Part shown: positions 37,587 to 46,763 of the stretch, in pieces
How the letters are laid out: every line of letters begins with the position of its first letter
Numbering within the stretch: the first letter of the stretch is position 1
Assembly (NCBI RefSeq): GCF_036327775.1
Contig: NZ_CP109598.1
Location: 3,782,001-3,846,000, forward strand
From: Streptomyces sp. NBC_01498
GTDB lineage: Bacteria; Actinomycetota; Actinomycetes; Streptomycetales; Streptomycetaceae
Length of the DNA stretch: 64,000 bases
Direction of reading: 5' to 3'
Notes under the pieces: generated by a model
Database searches by the model: none
The model's input: the letters and a program-made list of their open reading frames with translations, nothing else
What the model was told of the DNA's origin: nothing
Position numbers and translations under genes: made by a program

Positions 37587-38614
37587 GCCGCCACCGCCTC
37601 TCCCGTGCCGTTGCCGTTGCCGTTGCCGTCGCCCATGTCCGTGCCCGCTCCCGTGCCGGGGGACCCGGCCCCCGCGCGCTGCGCCGCGATGTCCAGGAAC
37701 GCCTCTTCCAGCGAGGCCGAGCGGGCGTCGAGCCCCGCCAGGTGCACACCGAACTCCTCGGCCCAGTGCAGCAGTTCGGCCAGGTCCCGCTGGAGGTCGC
37801 GGGTGCGGATCTCGATCCGCCGGCCGTCCGCCCCGGCCCGCAGCGAGAGCGGCAGCTGGGCCGGCGTCATCCCCTCGGGCAGGGTGAAACGGATCCGGGC
37901 CGGCCGGGTCGCCGTCACCTCCGCCGGGGTCCCCGACACCTCGATCCGTCCCCCGTGCATGATCGCCAGCCGGTCGGCGAGGCCCTCGGCCTCCTCCAGG
38001 TAGTGCGTCGTCAGCAGGACGGTGGTGCCGCCGTCGCGCAGCGCCCGCACCAGTTCCCAGGTGTCGCGCCGTCCCTCGGCGTCCAGTCCGGTCGTCGGCT
38101 CGTCCAGGAACAGCACCTCGGGCCGTCCGAGCAGCGCCAGCGCCAGGTCCAGCCGCCGCCGCTCGCCGCCGGACAGCTGCTTGACCCGTACCCCGGCGCG
38201 CCCGCCCAGCCCCACCAGCTCCAGCGCCTCGCCGACGGGCCGCGCGCCGCTCGTGCAGCCCGCCCACATCCGCACGGTCTCCTTGACGGTCAGGTCGGTC
38301 GGGAAGCCGCCCTCCTGGAGCATCACCCCGGTCCGGGGCCGTACCTCGGCCCGGTGGGTGTACGGGTCGTGGCCGAGCACCCGTACGGTGCCGCCGCTGG
38401 GGCGGGCCAGGCCCTCCAGCATCTCCACGGTGGACGTCTTGCCCGCGCCGTTCGTGCCGAGCAGCGCGAACAGCTCGCCCTCGCCGACGGTGAACGAGAT
38501 CTCGTTCACCGCCTGGAATCCTCCGGCGTACGTGCGCCGGAGCCGGTCCACCTCGATGACGTTCCGGTCCACATCCGCGGCGATCGTGCCGCGGTCTCCT
38601 TGAGTCCTTGTCAT
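37583..38614 (-). CDS. ABC transporter ATP-binding protein
   Basis: 343 aa. Walker A GTNGAGKT (53-60), signature LSGGERRRLDLA, Walker B VLFLDEPTTGLD and the H-loop in LLTTHYLEEAE. The C-terminal extension is of the DrrA type and ends in a run of Gly/Asn repeats (GDGNGNGNGTG). ATG 38614 was chosen; GTG at 38620 is an alternative, as both lack a strong ribosome site. It is the first gene of a four-gene unit: ATPase, permease, kinase, regulator. Confidence 0.93.
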   Translation of the reverse strand: MTRTQGDRGTIAADVDRNVIEVDRLRRTYAGGFQAVNEISFTVGEGELFALLGTNGAGKTSTVEMLEGLARPSGGTVRVLGHDPYTHRAEVRPRTGVMLQEGGFPTDLTVKETVRMWAGCTSGARPVGEALELVGLGGRAGVRVKQLSGGERRRLDLALALLGRPEVLFLDEPTTGLDAEGRRDTWELVRALRDGGTTVLLTTHYLEEAEGLADRLAIMHGGRIEVSGTPAEVTATRPARIRFTLPEGMTPAQLPLSLRAGADGRRIEIRTRDLQRDLAELLHWAEEFGVHLAGLDARSASLEEAFLDIAAQRAGAGSPGTGAGTDMGDGNGNGNGTGEAVAA

Positions 38615-38672
38615 GGTCACCAGGCTTCCGCCGGACCGGGGCCGGCAGCAGTGCGCGCTGTCACCACTGCAC

Positions 38673-38686
38673 ATGACAAATGTCAT
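38673..38686. promoter_or_regulatory. Candidate operator of the ABC/two-component unit
   Basis: A perfect dyad ATGACA-AA-TGTCAT, 59 nt upstream of the ATPase start. It is AT-rich in a GC-rich setting and of the length bound by NarL/DesR-type dimers. Confidence 0.6.
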
Positions 38687-38758
38687 CGCCCGTGTGCGGC
38701 GGTTCCGTGAGGCCGTCCCGTGATGCCGTCCCCGCCCCCGCAGGAGGGGGAGCACGAC

Positions 38759-38790
38759 GAAGGCCCCGGTCTCAGGAGACCGGGGCCTTC
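38759..38790 (-). terminator. Terminator of the tRNA-Gly pair
   Basis: A perfect stem of about 13 bp (GAAGGCCCCGGTC and its complement) just downstream of the tRNA-Gly (GCC) on the minus strand. Confidence 0.85.
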
Positions 38791-38797
38791 GATACGG

Positions 38798-38870
38798 AGC
38801 GGACGACCAGGTTCGAACTGGCGACCTCAACCTTGGCAAGGTTGCGCTCTACCAACTGAGCTACGTCCGC
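38798..38870 (-). tRNA. tRNA-Gly (anticodon GCC), second copy
   Basis: 73 nt, same sequence as the copy at 34349-34421, with anticodon loop CTTGCCAAG. Confidence 0.96.
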
Positions 38871-38910
38871 ATCGCATCGATCACCGACAACGATCGTCGA
38901 TGTGATGCAG

Positions 38911-38982
38911 AGCGGGTGACAGGGATCGCACACTGCGCCTCCCCCTTGGAAAGGGGGCGTTCTACTACTGAACTACACCCGC
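38911..38982 (-). tRNA. tRNA-Gly (anticodon TCC)
   Basis: 72 nt. Acceptor GCGGGTG/CACCCGC, strong CCCCC/GGGGG anticodon stem, loop TTTCCAA giving TCC. T-loop GTGCGATC is slightly unusual. It precedes the GCC copy, probably on one transcript. Confidence 0.93.
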
Positions 38983-39110
38983 ACGCTGCTTGGGGTTCGG
39001 CTTTTCGGCCTTGCCCTTCGGCGTGCTTCAGACTCTAGCCGATGGCTGGGGGTGCTGTGCAACTCCGTTCCCCCGCGAGCCCGGCGGGCCGCCGCCGGGC
39101 GGACGGTCCC

Positions 39111-39437
39111 TCAACTGGCCTGGCTGAACGCCTCGTAGACCCGCTTGGGGATCCGGCCGCGGGCCGGCACCTCCATCCGGTGCGAGAGCGCCCACGCGCG
39201 TACGGCGGCGGGGTCGGGCGCGAGGGCGGTGTGCCGGTACGACGTGCGGTTCTTTCCGGCGTGCGTCTGCCGCCGGCCCGCGGCGAGGTACGGGGCCAGG
39301 GCCTTGCGCAGTTTCTTTGCGTTGGCGGGATTGAGGTCGATCTCGTACGACTTCCCGTCGAGGCCGAACGAGACCGTTTCCGCCGCTTCTCCGCCGTCGA
39401 TGTCGTCGGAGAGCGTGACCACTACGCGCTGCGCCAC
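39111..39437 (-). CDS. lsrL: Lsr2-family nucleoid protein (second paralogue)
   Basis: A 108-aa H-NS-like protein that bridges and silences AT-rich DNA. The N-terminal dimerisation part is AQRVVVTLSDDIDGG, and the C-terminal DNA-binding part ends with ALSHRMEVPARGRIPKRVYE, where RGR is the AT-hook-like minor-groove contact. The location next to purS matches the minor paralogue LsrL rather than Lsr2 proper. GTG 39437 has AAAGGA 9 nt upstream; an ATG at 39455 lacks a ribosome site. Confidence 0.92.
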   Translation of the reverse strand: MAQRVVVTLSDDIDGGEAAETVSFGLDGKSYEIDLNPANAKKLRKALAPYLAAGRRQTHAGKNRTSYRHTALAPDPAAVRAWALSHRMEVPARGRIPKRVYEAFSQAS

Positions 39438-39544
39438 GGATATCGGTCCTTTCATGCGGCACCCGTCACGCCCGTCCCTGTCTCTGAAACACGGCTGACG
39501 TGCGGGGATACCGGCCTTCCGGCTGTTTAGGGGCAATGCGACCA

Positions 39545-39570
39545 TTCGCTATATCTCTTTCTACAGCGAA
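39545..39570. promoter_or_regulatory. Dyad in the lsrL upstream region
   Basis: TTCGCTATA and TACAGCGAA form an imperfect dyad (8 of 9 pairs) around an AT-rich centre, 108-133 nt before the lsrL start. It could be an operator or a site for Lsr2-type autoregulation. Confidence 0.4.
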
Positions 39571-39834
39571 CCGCCACGCATTGTGAAGCCCAGCCAATTG
39601 CATCAGCGTGTCAGACGGCAATGGCGGTGGCTACTTTTTTCCGTGATTTTTTCCGTCGGCCATGCGGTGCGATTTCGACGGAGATCGCCGGAGAGTCCGG
39701 GGCTGGGTGGATATCTACCCGCGTAGATTTTGTGTACCGGTACGCTGAAGGCACTCGGGGGGTCCGGGATTCCCCGGTCAGAACCACAGCCGCAGACAGC
39801 TGCACACAGCCGCACCACACCACCGGGAGTGCCA

Positions 39835-40080
39835 GTGGCACGCGTCGTAGTCGACGTCATGCTCAAGCCGGAGATCCTCGACCCCCAAGGACAAGCAGTG
39901 CAGCGCGCACTGCCCCGGCTGGGTTTCGACGGGATCGCGGACGTCCGCCAGGGAAAGCGTTTCGAGCTGGAGGTGGAGGGCCCGGTCGACGACGCCGCCC
40001 TCGCCCGTATCCATGAGATGGCCGAGACGTTCCTCGCCAACACCGTCATCGAGGACTTCGTCGTCAAGGTGGAGTCGTGA
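39835..40080 (+). CDS. purS: FGAM synthase, PurS subunit
   Basis: An 81-aa structural subunit that lets PurQ and PurL assemble. [20 protein letters not shown] is the family start; it ends [13 protein letters not shown] 39835 is 5 nt after GGGAG; an in-frame GTG at 39829 overlaps that site. It overlaps purQ by 4 nt (GTGA). Confidence 0.97.
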   Translation: MARVVVDVMLKPEILDPQGQAVQRALPRLGFDGIADVRQGKRFELEVEGPVDDAALARIHEMAETFLANTVIEDFVVKVES

Positions 40081-40757
40081 CCACTCGTATCGGAGTCGTC
40101 ACATTCCCCGGCACGCTCGACGACCGTGACAGTCTTCGCGCCGTACGGATCGCCGGGGCCGAGCCCGTGGCGCTCTGGCACCGGGACAAGGACCTGAAGC
40201 AGGTCGACGCCGTCGTCCTCGCGGGCGGATTCAGCTACGGCGACTATCTGCGGGCCGGCGCCATTTCGCGTTTCTCGCCGGTGATGGAGACGGTCATCGA
40301 GCAGGCGAAGGCGGGCATGCCGGTCCTGGGGATCTGCAACGGTTTCCAGATCCTGACCGAGACCCATCTGCTGCCGGGCGCGATGCTGCGGAACAACCAT
40401 CTGCACTTCGTCTGCCGCGACCAGCGGCTGCGGGTGGAGAACGCCGGGACCGCGTGGACCGCCGACTACACGGCGGGCCAGGAGATCTCCGTACCGCTGA
40501 AGAACATCGACGGCCGGTACGTCGCCGCCGAGCCGGTCCTGGACGAGCTGGAGGCCGAGGGCCGGGTCGCCTTCCGCTATCTGGACGGCAATCCGAACGG
40601 CTCGCTCCGCGACATCGCGGGCATCACCAACGCGGCGGGCAACGTCGTCGGCCTGATGCCGCACCCCGAGCACGCCGTGGAACCGCTGATCGGTACGGGC
40701 CGTACCGACGGGCTCGGGTTCTTCACCTCGATCCTGAAGAAGCTGGTAAGCGCCTGA
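40077..40757 (+). CDS. purQ: FGAM synthase, glutaminase subunit PurQ
   Basis: A 226-aa class I glutamine amidotransferase that supplies ammonia to PurL. The nucleophile Cys is in [10 protein letters not shown], and the His-Glu pair in [11 protein letters not shown]. Its stop shares one base with the purL ATG. Confidence 0.98.
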   Translation: MTTRIGVVTFPGTLDDRDSLRAVRIAGAEPVALWHRDKDLKQVDAVVLAGGFSYGDYLRAGAISRFSPVMETVIEQAKAGMPVLGICNGFQILTETHLLPGAMLRNNHLHFVCRDQRLRVENAGTAWTADYTAGQEISVPLKNIDGRYVAAEPVLDELEAEGRVAFRYLDGNPNGSLRDIAGITNAAGNVVGLMPHPEHAVEPLIGTGRTDGLGFFTSILKKLVSA

Positions 40758-43015
40758 TGACGATCAAGAACCTCGACACCGTCAAGAACGCGACGGGGAC
40801 GCCCGAGACCGATCAGCCCTGGAAGGAGCTCGGCCTCAAGGAGGACGAGTACGCCCGGATCCGGGAGATCCTCGGGCGCCGTCCTACCGGCGCCGAGCTG
40901 GCCATGTACTCGGTGATGTGGTCCGAGCACTGCTCGTACAAGAGCAGCAAGGTGCACCTCAGGCAGTTCGGCGAGAAGGCCCCGGCCAACGACGCGATGC
41001 TCGTCGGCATCGGTGAGAACGCGGGCGTCGTGGACGTCGGCCAGGGGTACGCGGTCACGTTCAAGGTCGAGTCGCACAACCACCCCTCGTACATCGAGCC
41101 CTACCAGGGCGCGGCCACCGGGGTCGGCGGCATCGTGCGCGACATCCTCGCCATGGGCGCCCGCCCGGTCGCCGTCGTGGACCCGCTGCGCTTCGGCGCG
41201 GCCGACCACCCCGACACCCGGCGGGTGCTGCCCGGTGTCGTCGCGGGCATCGGCGGCTACGGCAACTGCCTGGGCCTGCCGAACATCGGCGGCGAGGTCG
41301 TCTTCGACGCCTGCTACCAGGGAAACCCGCTGGTCAACGCGGGCTGTATCGGCGTGATGAAGCACGAGGACATCCACCTCGCGCAGGCGTCGGGTCCCGG
41401 CAACAAGGTGATCCTGTACGGCGCCCGGACCGGCGGCGACGGTATCGGCGGGGTCTCGGTGCTGGCCTCAGAGACCTTCGACGACCAGAAGCCGACGAAG
41501 CGCCCGGCGGTCCAGGTGGGCGACCCGTTCCAGGAGAAGCTCCTCATCGAGTGCACCCTGGAGATCTTCGCCGAGCGGCTGGTCGCCGGGATCCAGGACC
41601 TCGGCGGCGCCGGGCTCTCCTGCGCGACGAGCGAGCTGGCGTCGGCCGGTTCGGGCGGTATGCGGGTCGAGCTGGACACCGTCCCGCTGCGGGACTCCTC
41701 GCTGTCGCCCGAGGAGATCCTGATGAGCGAGTCGCAGGAGCGCATGTGCGCGGTGGTCGAGCCCGGCAAGGTCGACCGTTTCATGGAGATCTGCGAGAAG
41801 TGGGACGTCCTCGCGACCGTCATCGGCGAGGTCACCGAGGGCAGCCGTCTGGAGATCTTCTGGCACGGCGAGCAGATCGTGGACGTACCGCCGCGCTCCG
41901 TGGCGCACGACGGCCCGGTGTACGAGCGCCCCTACGCCCGCCCCGACTGGCAGGACGCGCTCCAGGCCGACGACGCGGGGAAGCTGGCCCGGCCCGCGAA
42001 CGCGGCCGAGCTGCGGGAACAGGTGCTGCGCCTCGTCTCGTCGCCGAACCAGGCGTCGAAGGCGTGGATCACCGACCAGTACGACCGCTTCGTGCAGGGC
42101 AACACCGTGCTCGCGCAGCCCGAGGACGCGGGCATGGTCCGGATCGACGAGACCACCAATCTCGGTGTGGCGATGGCGACCGACGGCAACGGCCGGTTCG
42201 CCAAGCTCGACCCGTACACGGGCGCGCAGCTCGCGCTGGCGGAGGCGTACCGCAATGTCGCCGCCTCCGGCGCCAAGCCGCTCGCCATCTCGGACTGCCT
42301 GAACTTCGGCTCCCCGGAGGACCCGGGCGTGATGTGGCAGTTCGCGGAGGCCACGCGTGGTCTCGCGGACGGCTGCCTCCAGCTCGGCACGCCGGTGACC
42401 GGCGGCAACGTCTCGCTGTACAACCAGACCGGCGAGACGGCGATCCACCCGACCCCGGTCGTGGCCGTGCTCGGTGTGATCGACGACGTCACGCGCCGTA
42501 CGCCGATCGCCTTCCGTGAAGAGGGCCAGCTGCTCTATCTGCTGGGCGACACCCGCGAGGAGTTCGGCGGGTCGGCCTGGTCGCAGGTCGTCCACGACCA
42601 CCTGGGCGGGCTGCCGCCGGCGGTGGACCTGGACCGGGAGAAGCTCCTCGGCGAGATCCTGATCTCGGGCTCCCGCGACGGCATGATCGACGCGGCGCAC
42701 GACCTGAGCGACGGCGGTCTGATCCAGTCGGTGACCGAGTCCTGCCTGCGCGGCGGGCACGGGGCGCGGCTGGTGGTGCCGGACGGGCTCGACGCGTTCA
42801 CGTTCCTGTTCAGCGAGTCGGCGGGGCGCGCGGTCGTCGCCGTGCCGCGCAGCGAGGAGCTGCGCTTCACCGACATGTGCGGGGCGCGCGGGCTGCCCGC
42901 GACACGGATCGGTGTGGTGGACGGTGACGAGGTCGAGGTGCAGGGCGAGTTCACCGTTCCGCTGAGCGAGCTGCGGGACGCGCACGAAGGGACGATCGAG
43001 GCGCTGCTGGCCTGA
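40757..43015 (+). CDS. purL: FGAM synthase, large subunit PurL
   Basis: Converts FGAR, ATP and ammonia to FGAM. 752 aa, the small PurL form that needs PurS and PurQ. Motifs: [61 protein letters not shown]. The ATGA overlap with purQ indicates translational coupling of the three genes. A strong terminator follows. Confidence 0.98.
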   Translation: MTIKNLDTVKNATGTPETDQPWKELGLKEDEYARIREILGRRPTGAELAMYSVMWSEHCSYKSSKVHLRQFGEKAPANDAMLVGIGENAGVVDVGQGYAVTFKVESHNHPSYIEPYQGAATGVGGIVRDILAMGARPVAVVDPLRFGAADHPDTRRVLPGVVAGIGGYGNCLGLPNIGGEVVFDACYQGNPLVNAGCIGVMKHEDIHLAQASGPGNKVILYGARTGGDGIGGVSVLASETFDDQKPTKRPAVQVGDPFQEKLLIECTLEIFAERLVAGIQDLGGAGLSCATSELASAGSGGMRVELDTVPLRDSSLSPEEILMSESQERMCAVVEPGKVDRFMEICEKWDVLATVIGEVTEGSRLEIFWHGEQIVDVPPRSVAHDGPVYERPYARPDWQDALQADDAGKLARPANAAELREQVLRLVSSPNQASKAWITDQYDRFVQGNTVLAQPEDAGMVRIDETTNLGVAMATDGNGRFAKLDPYTGAQLALAEAYRNVAASGAKPLAISDCLNFGSPEDPGVMWQFAEATRGLADGCLQLGTPVTGGNVSLYNQTGETAIHPTPVVAVLGVIDDVTRRTPIAFREEGQLLYLLGDTREEFGGSAWSQVVHDHLGGLPPAVDLDREKLLGEILISGSRDGMIDAAHDLSDGGLIQSVTESCLRGGHGARLVVPDGLDAFTFLFSESAGRAVVAVPRSEELRFTDMCGARGLPATRIGVVDGDEVEVQGEFTVPLSELRDAHEGTIEALLA

Positions 43016-43033
43016 CGTTCTCCCCGTTGTCCC

Positions 43034-43075
43034 ACGCCGGGCGGACCGCACATACGCGGTCCGCCCGGCGTTTTT
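43034..43075 (+). terminator. Intrinsic terminator of purSQL
   Basis: A perfect 16-bp stem (ACGCCGGGCGGACCGC and complement), a 6-nt loop and a TTTTT tract. The clearest terminator of the window together with that of bldC. Confidence 0.95.
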
Positions 43076-43172
43076 CCGTTCCCGGACATTCCCGGACGTT
43101 CACTGATGTTCCCGGACGCTCCCGCCCCGCTCGGACCTGTCCCGAGCGGGGCGGGAAATCTCTTGCGCGTGA

Positions 43173-43188
43173 TTACGTAATTACGTAA
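43173..43188. promoter_or_regulatory. Operator-like palindrome before the ArsR-type gene
   Basis: TTACGTAA occurs twice in tandem, giving a perfect 16-bp palindrome 9 nt before the start codon. It is AT-rich in a very GC-rich setting and probably overlaps the transcription start, as expected for an autorepressor site. Confidence 0.65.
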
Positions 43189-43197
43189 GTTCCCTTC

Positions 43198-43731
43198 ATG
43201 GAACTTGAGGACCGTGTCGCCGCACTGGAACGCCGGCTCGCGGCGCTGGAGCGCGGTGAGCCGGAGGAGCCGGCGTCCCGGCCGCGGCGAGGGGAGCGGC
43301 CGGGGCGCCCGGCCGACGACACCTTCCGGCCGCTGGAACTCCTGGAGGAACAGCTCACGGCGGCGGACGCGGAGAGCGGCGGCGTGATGTACGCGGGCTC
43401 GGTACGGCTGCCGGCCGGGCAGTCCTACGCGTGGCAGTTCACCGAACTGACCGGCGACATCCTCGACGCCGACTGGGCGGAGTCCGCCGACTCCTTCGCG
43501 GCGCTCGGGCACGGCGTACGGCTGCGGCTGCTGCGCGAGATCCTCGGCGGCCTGCGCACGGCCGCCGAACTGGCCGGGCTGGACGACATCGGCACCACCG
43601 GCCAGATCTACCACCATCTGCGCCAGCTGACCGGCGCGGGCTGGCTCCGGACGACGGGCCGGGGACGTTACGAGGTGCCCGCGCCCCGCGTCGTACCGCT
43701 GCTGGTGATGCTGTCGGCCACCAGAAACTGA
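43198..43731 (+). CDS. ArsR-like winged-helix regulator
   Basis: A 177-aa protein. An N-terminal coiled segment (LEDRVAALERRLAALERGE) and a short beta region precede a C-terminal winged helix (ADSFAALGHGVRLRLLREILGGL, TTGQIYHHLRQLTGAGWL, GRGRYEVP). No metal-binding Cys cluster is seen, so it is not a classical metal sensor. No Shine-Dalgarno sequence is evident before ATG 43198; the message may have a very short leader. The downstream M23 peptidase, about 190 bp away, may be its target. That gap carries imperfect repeats of GACACCGACCAG, the first starting at this stop codon. Confidence 0.85.
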   Translation: MELEDRVAALERRLAALERGEPEEPASRPRRGERPGRPADDTFRPLELLEEQLTAADAESGGVMYAGSVRLPAGQSYAWQFTELTGDILDADWAESADSFAALGHGVRLRLLREILGGLRTAAELAGLDDIGTTGQIYHHLRQLTGAGWLRTTGRGRYEVPAPRVVPLLVMLSATRN

Positions 43732-43924
43732 CACCGACCAGCCCCGGGACACCCGAAGACCGGGCCCCGAGCCGCCCGGATCGGCCCCGAACCGGCCCCG
43801 AACCGGACACCGACCAGACCCCGGTGCGCGCCTGAGGACCGGGCCGCGAACCGCCCCGATCCCACCGCCCCGATCCCACCCCACGGATCCGCCCGAAGAC
43901 CTGACACCGACCCGGAGAGCCGAG

Positions 43925-44860
43925 GTGACACGGACCATGTCCGTCCGGAAACTCGCCATGATCGTGGCCCGCTGCTGTCTGCTGTGCGTCGCCGTACTGG
44001 TCCTGGCCATGTTCGTCGGCCGCCCGGCTCCCGCGTGGACGCTCATCCTGGCCCTGATCCCGATCGCCGTCTTCGTGACCCTGGGACGGCTGTCCGCCGC
44101 GGCGCTGAAGGCCGCCGACCGGGCGCCGCTGGAGGTCCTGCCCCCGGTGACCGGGCGCTGGACCGCGCTCAACAGCCCGGCGACCAAGGTGCCCAGCCAC
44201 GGCGTGCACAGCTACGGCCAGACCTACGCCGTCGACATCCTGGTCGTGCCGGAGCCCGACACCCGGCCGCCCTTCGCGAAACTGTGGCCGCTCGCACGCG
44301 GGAACGGCCACTACCCCGCCTTCGGCGCCCCCGTCCTGGCGGTGGCCGACGCGACGGTCGTGCGGGTGCTGGACGGGCGCCGGGACCATCTGACCCGCAC
44401 GTCCCTGCCCGCGCTCGTCTGGATGATGCTGGTCGAGAGCGCCGTACGGGACGCGACCGGCCCCTCGTGGATCGTCGGCAACCACGTGATCCTGGACCTC
44501 GGCGACGGCGTCTTCGCCGGGTACGCGCACCTCAGGCAGGGCTCGGTGACCGTCGCCCCGGGCGACACGGTCCGCGCCGGGCAGCGGATCGCCGACTGCG
44601 GCAACACCGGGAACTCCACCGAGCCGCACCTGCACTTCCAGCTGATGGACGGCCCCGACCTGGACACGGCGCGCGGCGTGCCGTTCACCTGGCGCGGCGT
44701 CGGCGTCCCGGCGAACGGCGAGGCGTTCACGGCGCGGGCGGACGGGGCGCTCACGGAGGAGTCGCGCGAGGGCGTGGCCCCGCAGGCCGACGGGCCCCCG
44801 CAGGCCGACGAGCCGCCCGCCCCCCGAAAAGAAACCGCCCCCGCCGAACCGCTCGATTAG
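43925..44860 (+). CDS. M23 (LytM) family membrane-anchored peptidase
   Basis: A 311-aa protein. Two membrane helices (about 13-33 and 38-56) anchor a LytM domain with zinc ligands in SHGVHSYGQTYAVD (His95, Asp104) and HLHF (His235, His237); the catalytic surroundings FAGYAHLRQGSVTV and ADCGNTGNSTEPHLHF are intact. It probably cuts peptidoglycan cross-bridges. The tail is Pro/Ala/Glu-rich. GTG 43925 or ATG 43937 could start it. It is followed after 10 bp by the next gene, likely one unit. Confidence 0.88.
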   Translation: MTRTMSVRKLAMIVARCCLLCVAVLVLAMFVGRPAPAWTLILALIPIAVFVTLGRLSAAALKAADRAPLEVLPPVTGRWTALNSPATKVPSHGVHSYGQTYAVDILVVPEPDTRPPFAKLWPLARGNGHYPAFGAPVLAVADATVVRVLDGRRDHLTRTSLPALVWMMLVESAVRDATGPSWIVGNHVILDLGDGVFAGYAHLRQGSVTVAPGDTVRAGQRIADCGNTGNSTEPHLHFQLMDGPDLDTARGVPFTWRGVGVPANGEAFTARADGALTEESREGVAPQADGPPQADEPPAPRKETAPAEPLD

Positions 44861-44870
44861 CCTCCTGGGC

Positions 44871-45665
44871 ATGCCACCGGCCAAGAAGCGCAAGCAGCGG
44901 GTGTACGACTCCGCCAAGACCCGTACCGCTGTCCTCACCCAGTTCGCGCACGTGCGCGAGGCGGTCGCCGCCCTCACCCCCGAGCAGCTCGCCCTGCCCT
45001 CCGGTCTCGGCGACTGGACCGTGCGCGAACTGGCCGCCCACCTGTGCATGGGCGTCGAGAGCGTCAGCGCCGCCCTGGAGCGGCCCGAGCCGCCCGCCGT
45101 CCAGCTGGGTCTGCCCGAGTGGGCGTTCGCGACGGCCGCCGTGGCCGCCCCGATCGCGGACGACGTCACGGCGTACGCGGCCACCGCCGCACCCGCCGAA
45201 CTGTTCGACCACGCGGCCGGGCGGATCGCTGTCCTGCTGGCGGAGGCCCCGCCGACCCGGCTGATCGGCATCCGGGTCGGCGCCATGCGCCTCGGCGACT
45301 ACCTGGTCACCCGCGCCGTCGAACTCGTCGTCCACACCGACGACCTGAACCGGGCGGCCGGGCTCGGCATCCCCCTCGACCGGCAGGCGCTCGCCGTCTG
45401 CACCCGGCTGCTCGCCGACGCGCTCGCGCTGAAGGCGCCGGGCGCCTCGACGGAGGTACGCGTCCCGCCGTACGCCGTCGTGCAGTGCGTGGAGGGGCCC
45501 CGGCACACCCGCGGCACCCCGCCGAACGTCGTGGAGACCGACCCGCTGACCTGGCTGCGGCTCGCGACCGGGCGGACGACGTGGGCCGAGGCCCTGGCAT
45601 CCGCCCGGGTCGCCGCCAGCGGCGAACGCGCGGACCTCGGCGCCCTGCTGCCCGTCATGAGCTGA
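44871..45665 (+). CDS. Maleylpyruvate isomerase/DinB-fold protein, mycothiol-dependent type
   Basis: A 264-aa protein. The N-terminal DinB-like domain carries LPSGLGDWTVRELAAHLCMG (metal His in AAHL) and VTRAVELVVHTDDLNRAAG. The C-terminal part resembles a sterol-carrier-like domain (VVQCVEGPRHTRGTPPNVVETDPLTWLRLATG). Such actinobacterial proteins use mycothiol or modify small thiol-reactive substrates; the specific reaction is unknown. The stop codon lies inside the first unit of a 7-bp repeat. Confidence 0.85.
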   Translation: MPPAKKRKQRVYDSAKTRTAVLTQFAHVREAVAALTPEQLALPSGLGDWTVRELAAHLCMGVESVSAALERPEPPAVQLGLPEWAFATAAVAAPIADDVTAYAATAAPAELFDHAAGRIAVLLAEAPPTRLIGIRVGAMRLGDYLVTRAVELVVHTDDLNRAAGLGIPLDRQALAVCTRLLADALALKAPGASTEVRVPPYAVVQCVEGPRHTRGTPPNVVETDPLTWLRLATGRTTWAEALASARVAASGERADLGALLPVMS

Positions 45666-45716
45666 CCGCTGACCGCTGACCGCCGCTTGCCGCCCGCCGA
45701 CCGCCGCCCGCCACGC
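45661..45716. repeat. Heptanucleotide array starting at a stop codon
   Basis: Three GCTGACC units, the first containing the TGA stop (45663-45665) of the upstream gene, followed by five degenerate units in the same 7-bp register (GCCGCTT, GCCGCCC, GCCGACC, GCCGCCC, GCCACGC). Confidence 0.93.
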
Positions 45717-45791
45717 TGCGGCCGGACCGGCGCGCCGCACCCGGCCGGCCGGCGGACGGAACCGGATCCGTCGCCGCCTCGTCACACCGGC

Positions 45792-46619
45792 ATGCGGAAA
45801 CAGTCAGTGACCACCGTCACAGTCCTCACGTCCCTGGCCCTCCTCGCCCTCGCCGGCTGCGGCAGCGAGTCCGGCAGAGCGCCGGCGGGCAGCGAGGTGG
45901 CGCCCGAGCTGCCCCTGACCGATGTCCGATGGAGCATCGACAGCCTCGGTGTCGACGGCAAGCGGATCGCGGTGCCCGCCGGGGCCGGCCTGGAGATCGA
46001 CTCCAAGGGCACGGCCACCGTGGACACCGGCTGCAACGGCGTCGGAGCGATGGTCACCATCGACGGCGACACGATCACTGTCGGTGAGCGGCTTCCGTCG
46101 ACACAGAAGGGCTGCTCGGGGGTGCCCGGGACCTTCGAGGAGGCCCTCGGCGCCGCTTTCGAAGGCAAGATCAAGGCCAAGGTCGAGGACAAGAAACTGA
46201 CCCTCACCACCGCCGGGGGCGACACCATCGCCCTGTCCGCCGAGAAGCCCGCACCGCTCGTCGGCACCGAGTGGACGGTGAACAGCCTGGTCTCCGGCGA
46301 GACCTCGTCCTCGCTGCCCAAGGACAAGAAGGGCGAGACCGGCAAGGCGACGCTCACCTTCGCCAAGGACGGCACCGTCAGCGGCAGCCTCGGCTGCAAC
46401 GGTTTCTCGGCGTCCGCGAAGACCACGGGCTCCACGATCACCTTCGGCCCGGTCAGGTCCACCAGGAAGCTCTGCCCGGAACCGGGCATGTCCCTGGAAC
46501 GGGAGCTGCTCAAGGTGCTCGACGGCAAGGTGACGTATGAGGTGCACCACCGTGCTCTGACCCTCACGGCGGCCGGAGGCACCGGTTTCGGAGCCACCGC
46601 CGACACCCCGGCGCCGTAA
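45792..46619 (+). CDS. Lipoprotein with two META (HslJ-like) domains
   Basis: A 275-aa secreted lipoprotein. Signal peptide with lipobox LALAGC (Cys23). Two META repeats follow, each with a G-C-N-G turn: TVDTGCNGVG and SGSLGCNGFS, and each ending near a second Cys (QKGCSGVPG, RKLCPEPGM). HslJ-type domains are linked to envelope stress and novobiocin resistance in enteric bacteria; the role here is unknown. ATG 45792 is required for the signal peptide. Confidence 0.9.
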   Translation: MRKQSVTTVTVLTSLALLALAGCGSESGRAPAGSEVAPELPLTDVRWSIDSLGVDGKRIAVPAGAGLEIDSKGTATVDTGCNGVGAMVTIDGDTITVGERLPSTQKGCSGVPGTFEEALGAAFEGKIKAKVEDKKLTLTTAGGDTIALSAEKPAPLVGTEWTVNSLVSGETSSSLPKDKKGETGKATLTFAKDGTVSGSLGCNGFSASAKTTGSTITFGPVRSTRKLCPEPGMSLERELLKVLDGKVTYEVHHRALTLTAAGGTGFGATADTPAP

Positions 46620-46750
46620 CGACGAGCCGGTCGTCCCAGGTGAACAGGGGCGCAGCCGGGCGGGCCGGTGGCGACACGCCGCCGGCCCGTCGTCATGTCC
46701 ACCGCACGGCCCACAGCCGTCCCGCATTCGGACCAGCGGTCGATCTCGCC

Positions 46751-46756
46751 TACACT
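46751..46756 (+). promoter_or_regulatory. Putative -10 element of purF
   Basis: TACACT lies 7 nt before the GTG start of purF, so transcription would begin at or next to the start codon (leaderless message). No Shine-Dalgarno sequence is visible there, which agrees. The -35 element is unclear. Confidence 0.45.
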
Positions 46757-46763
46757 CGGTGGC

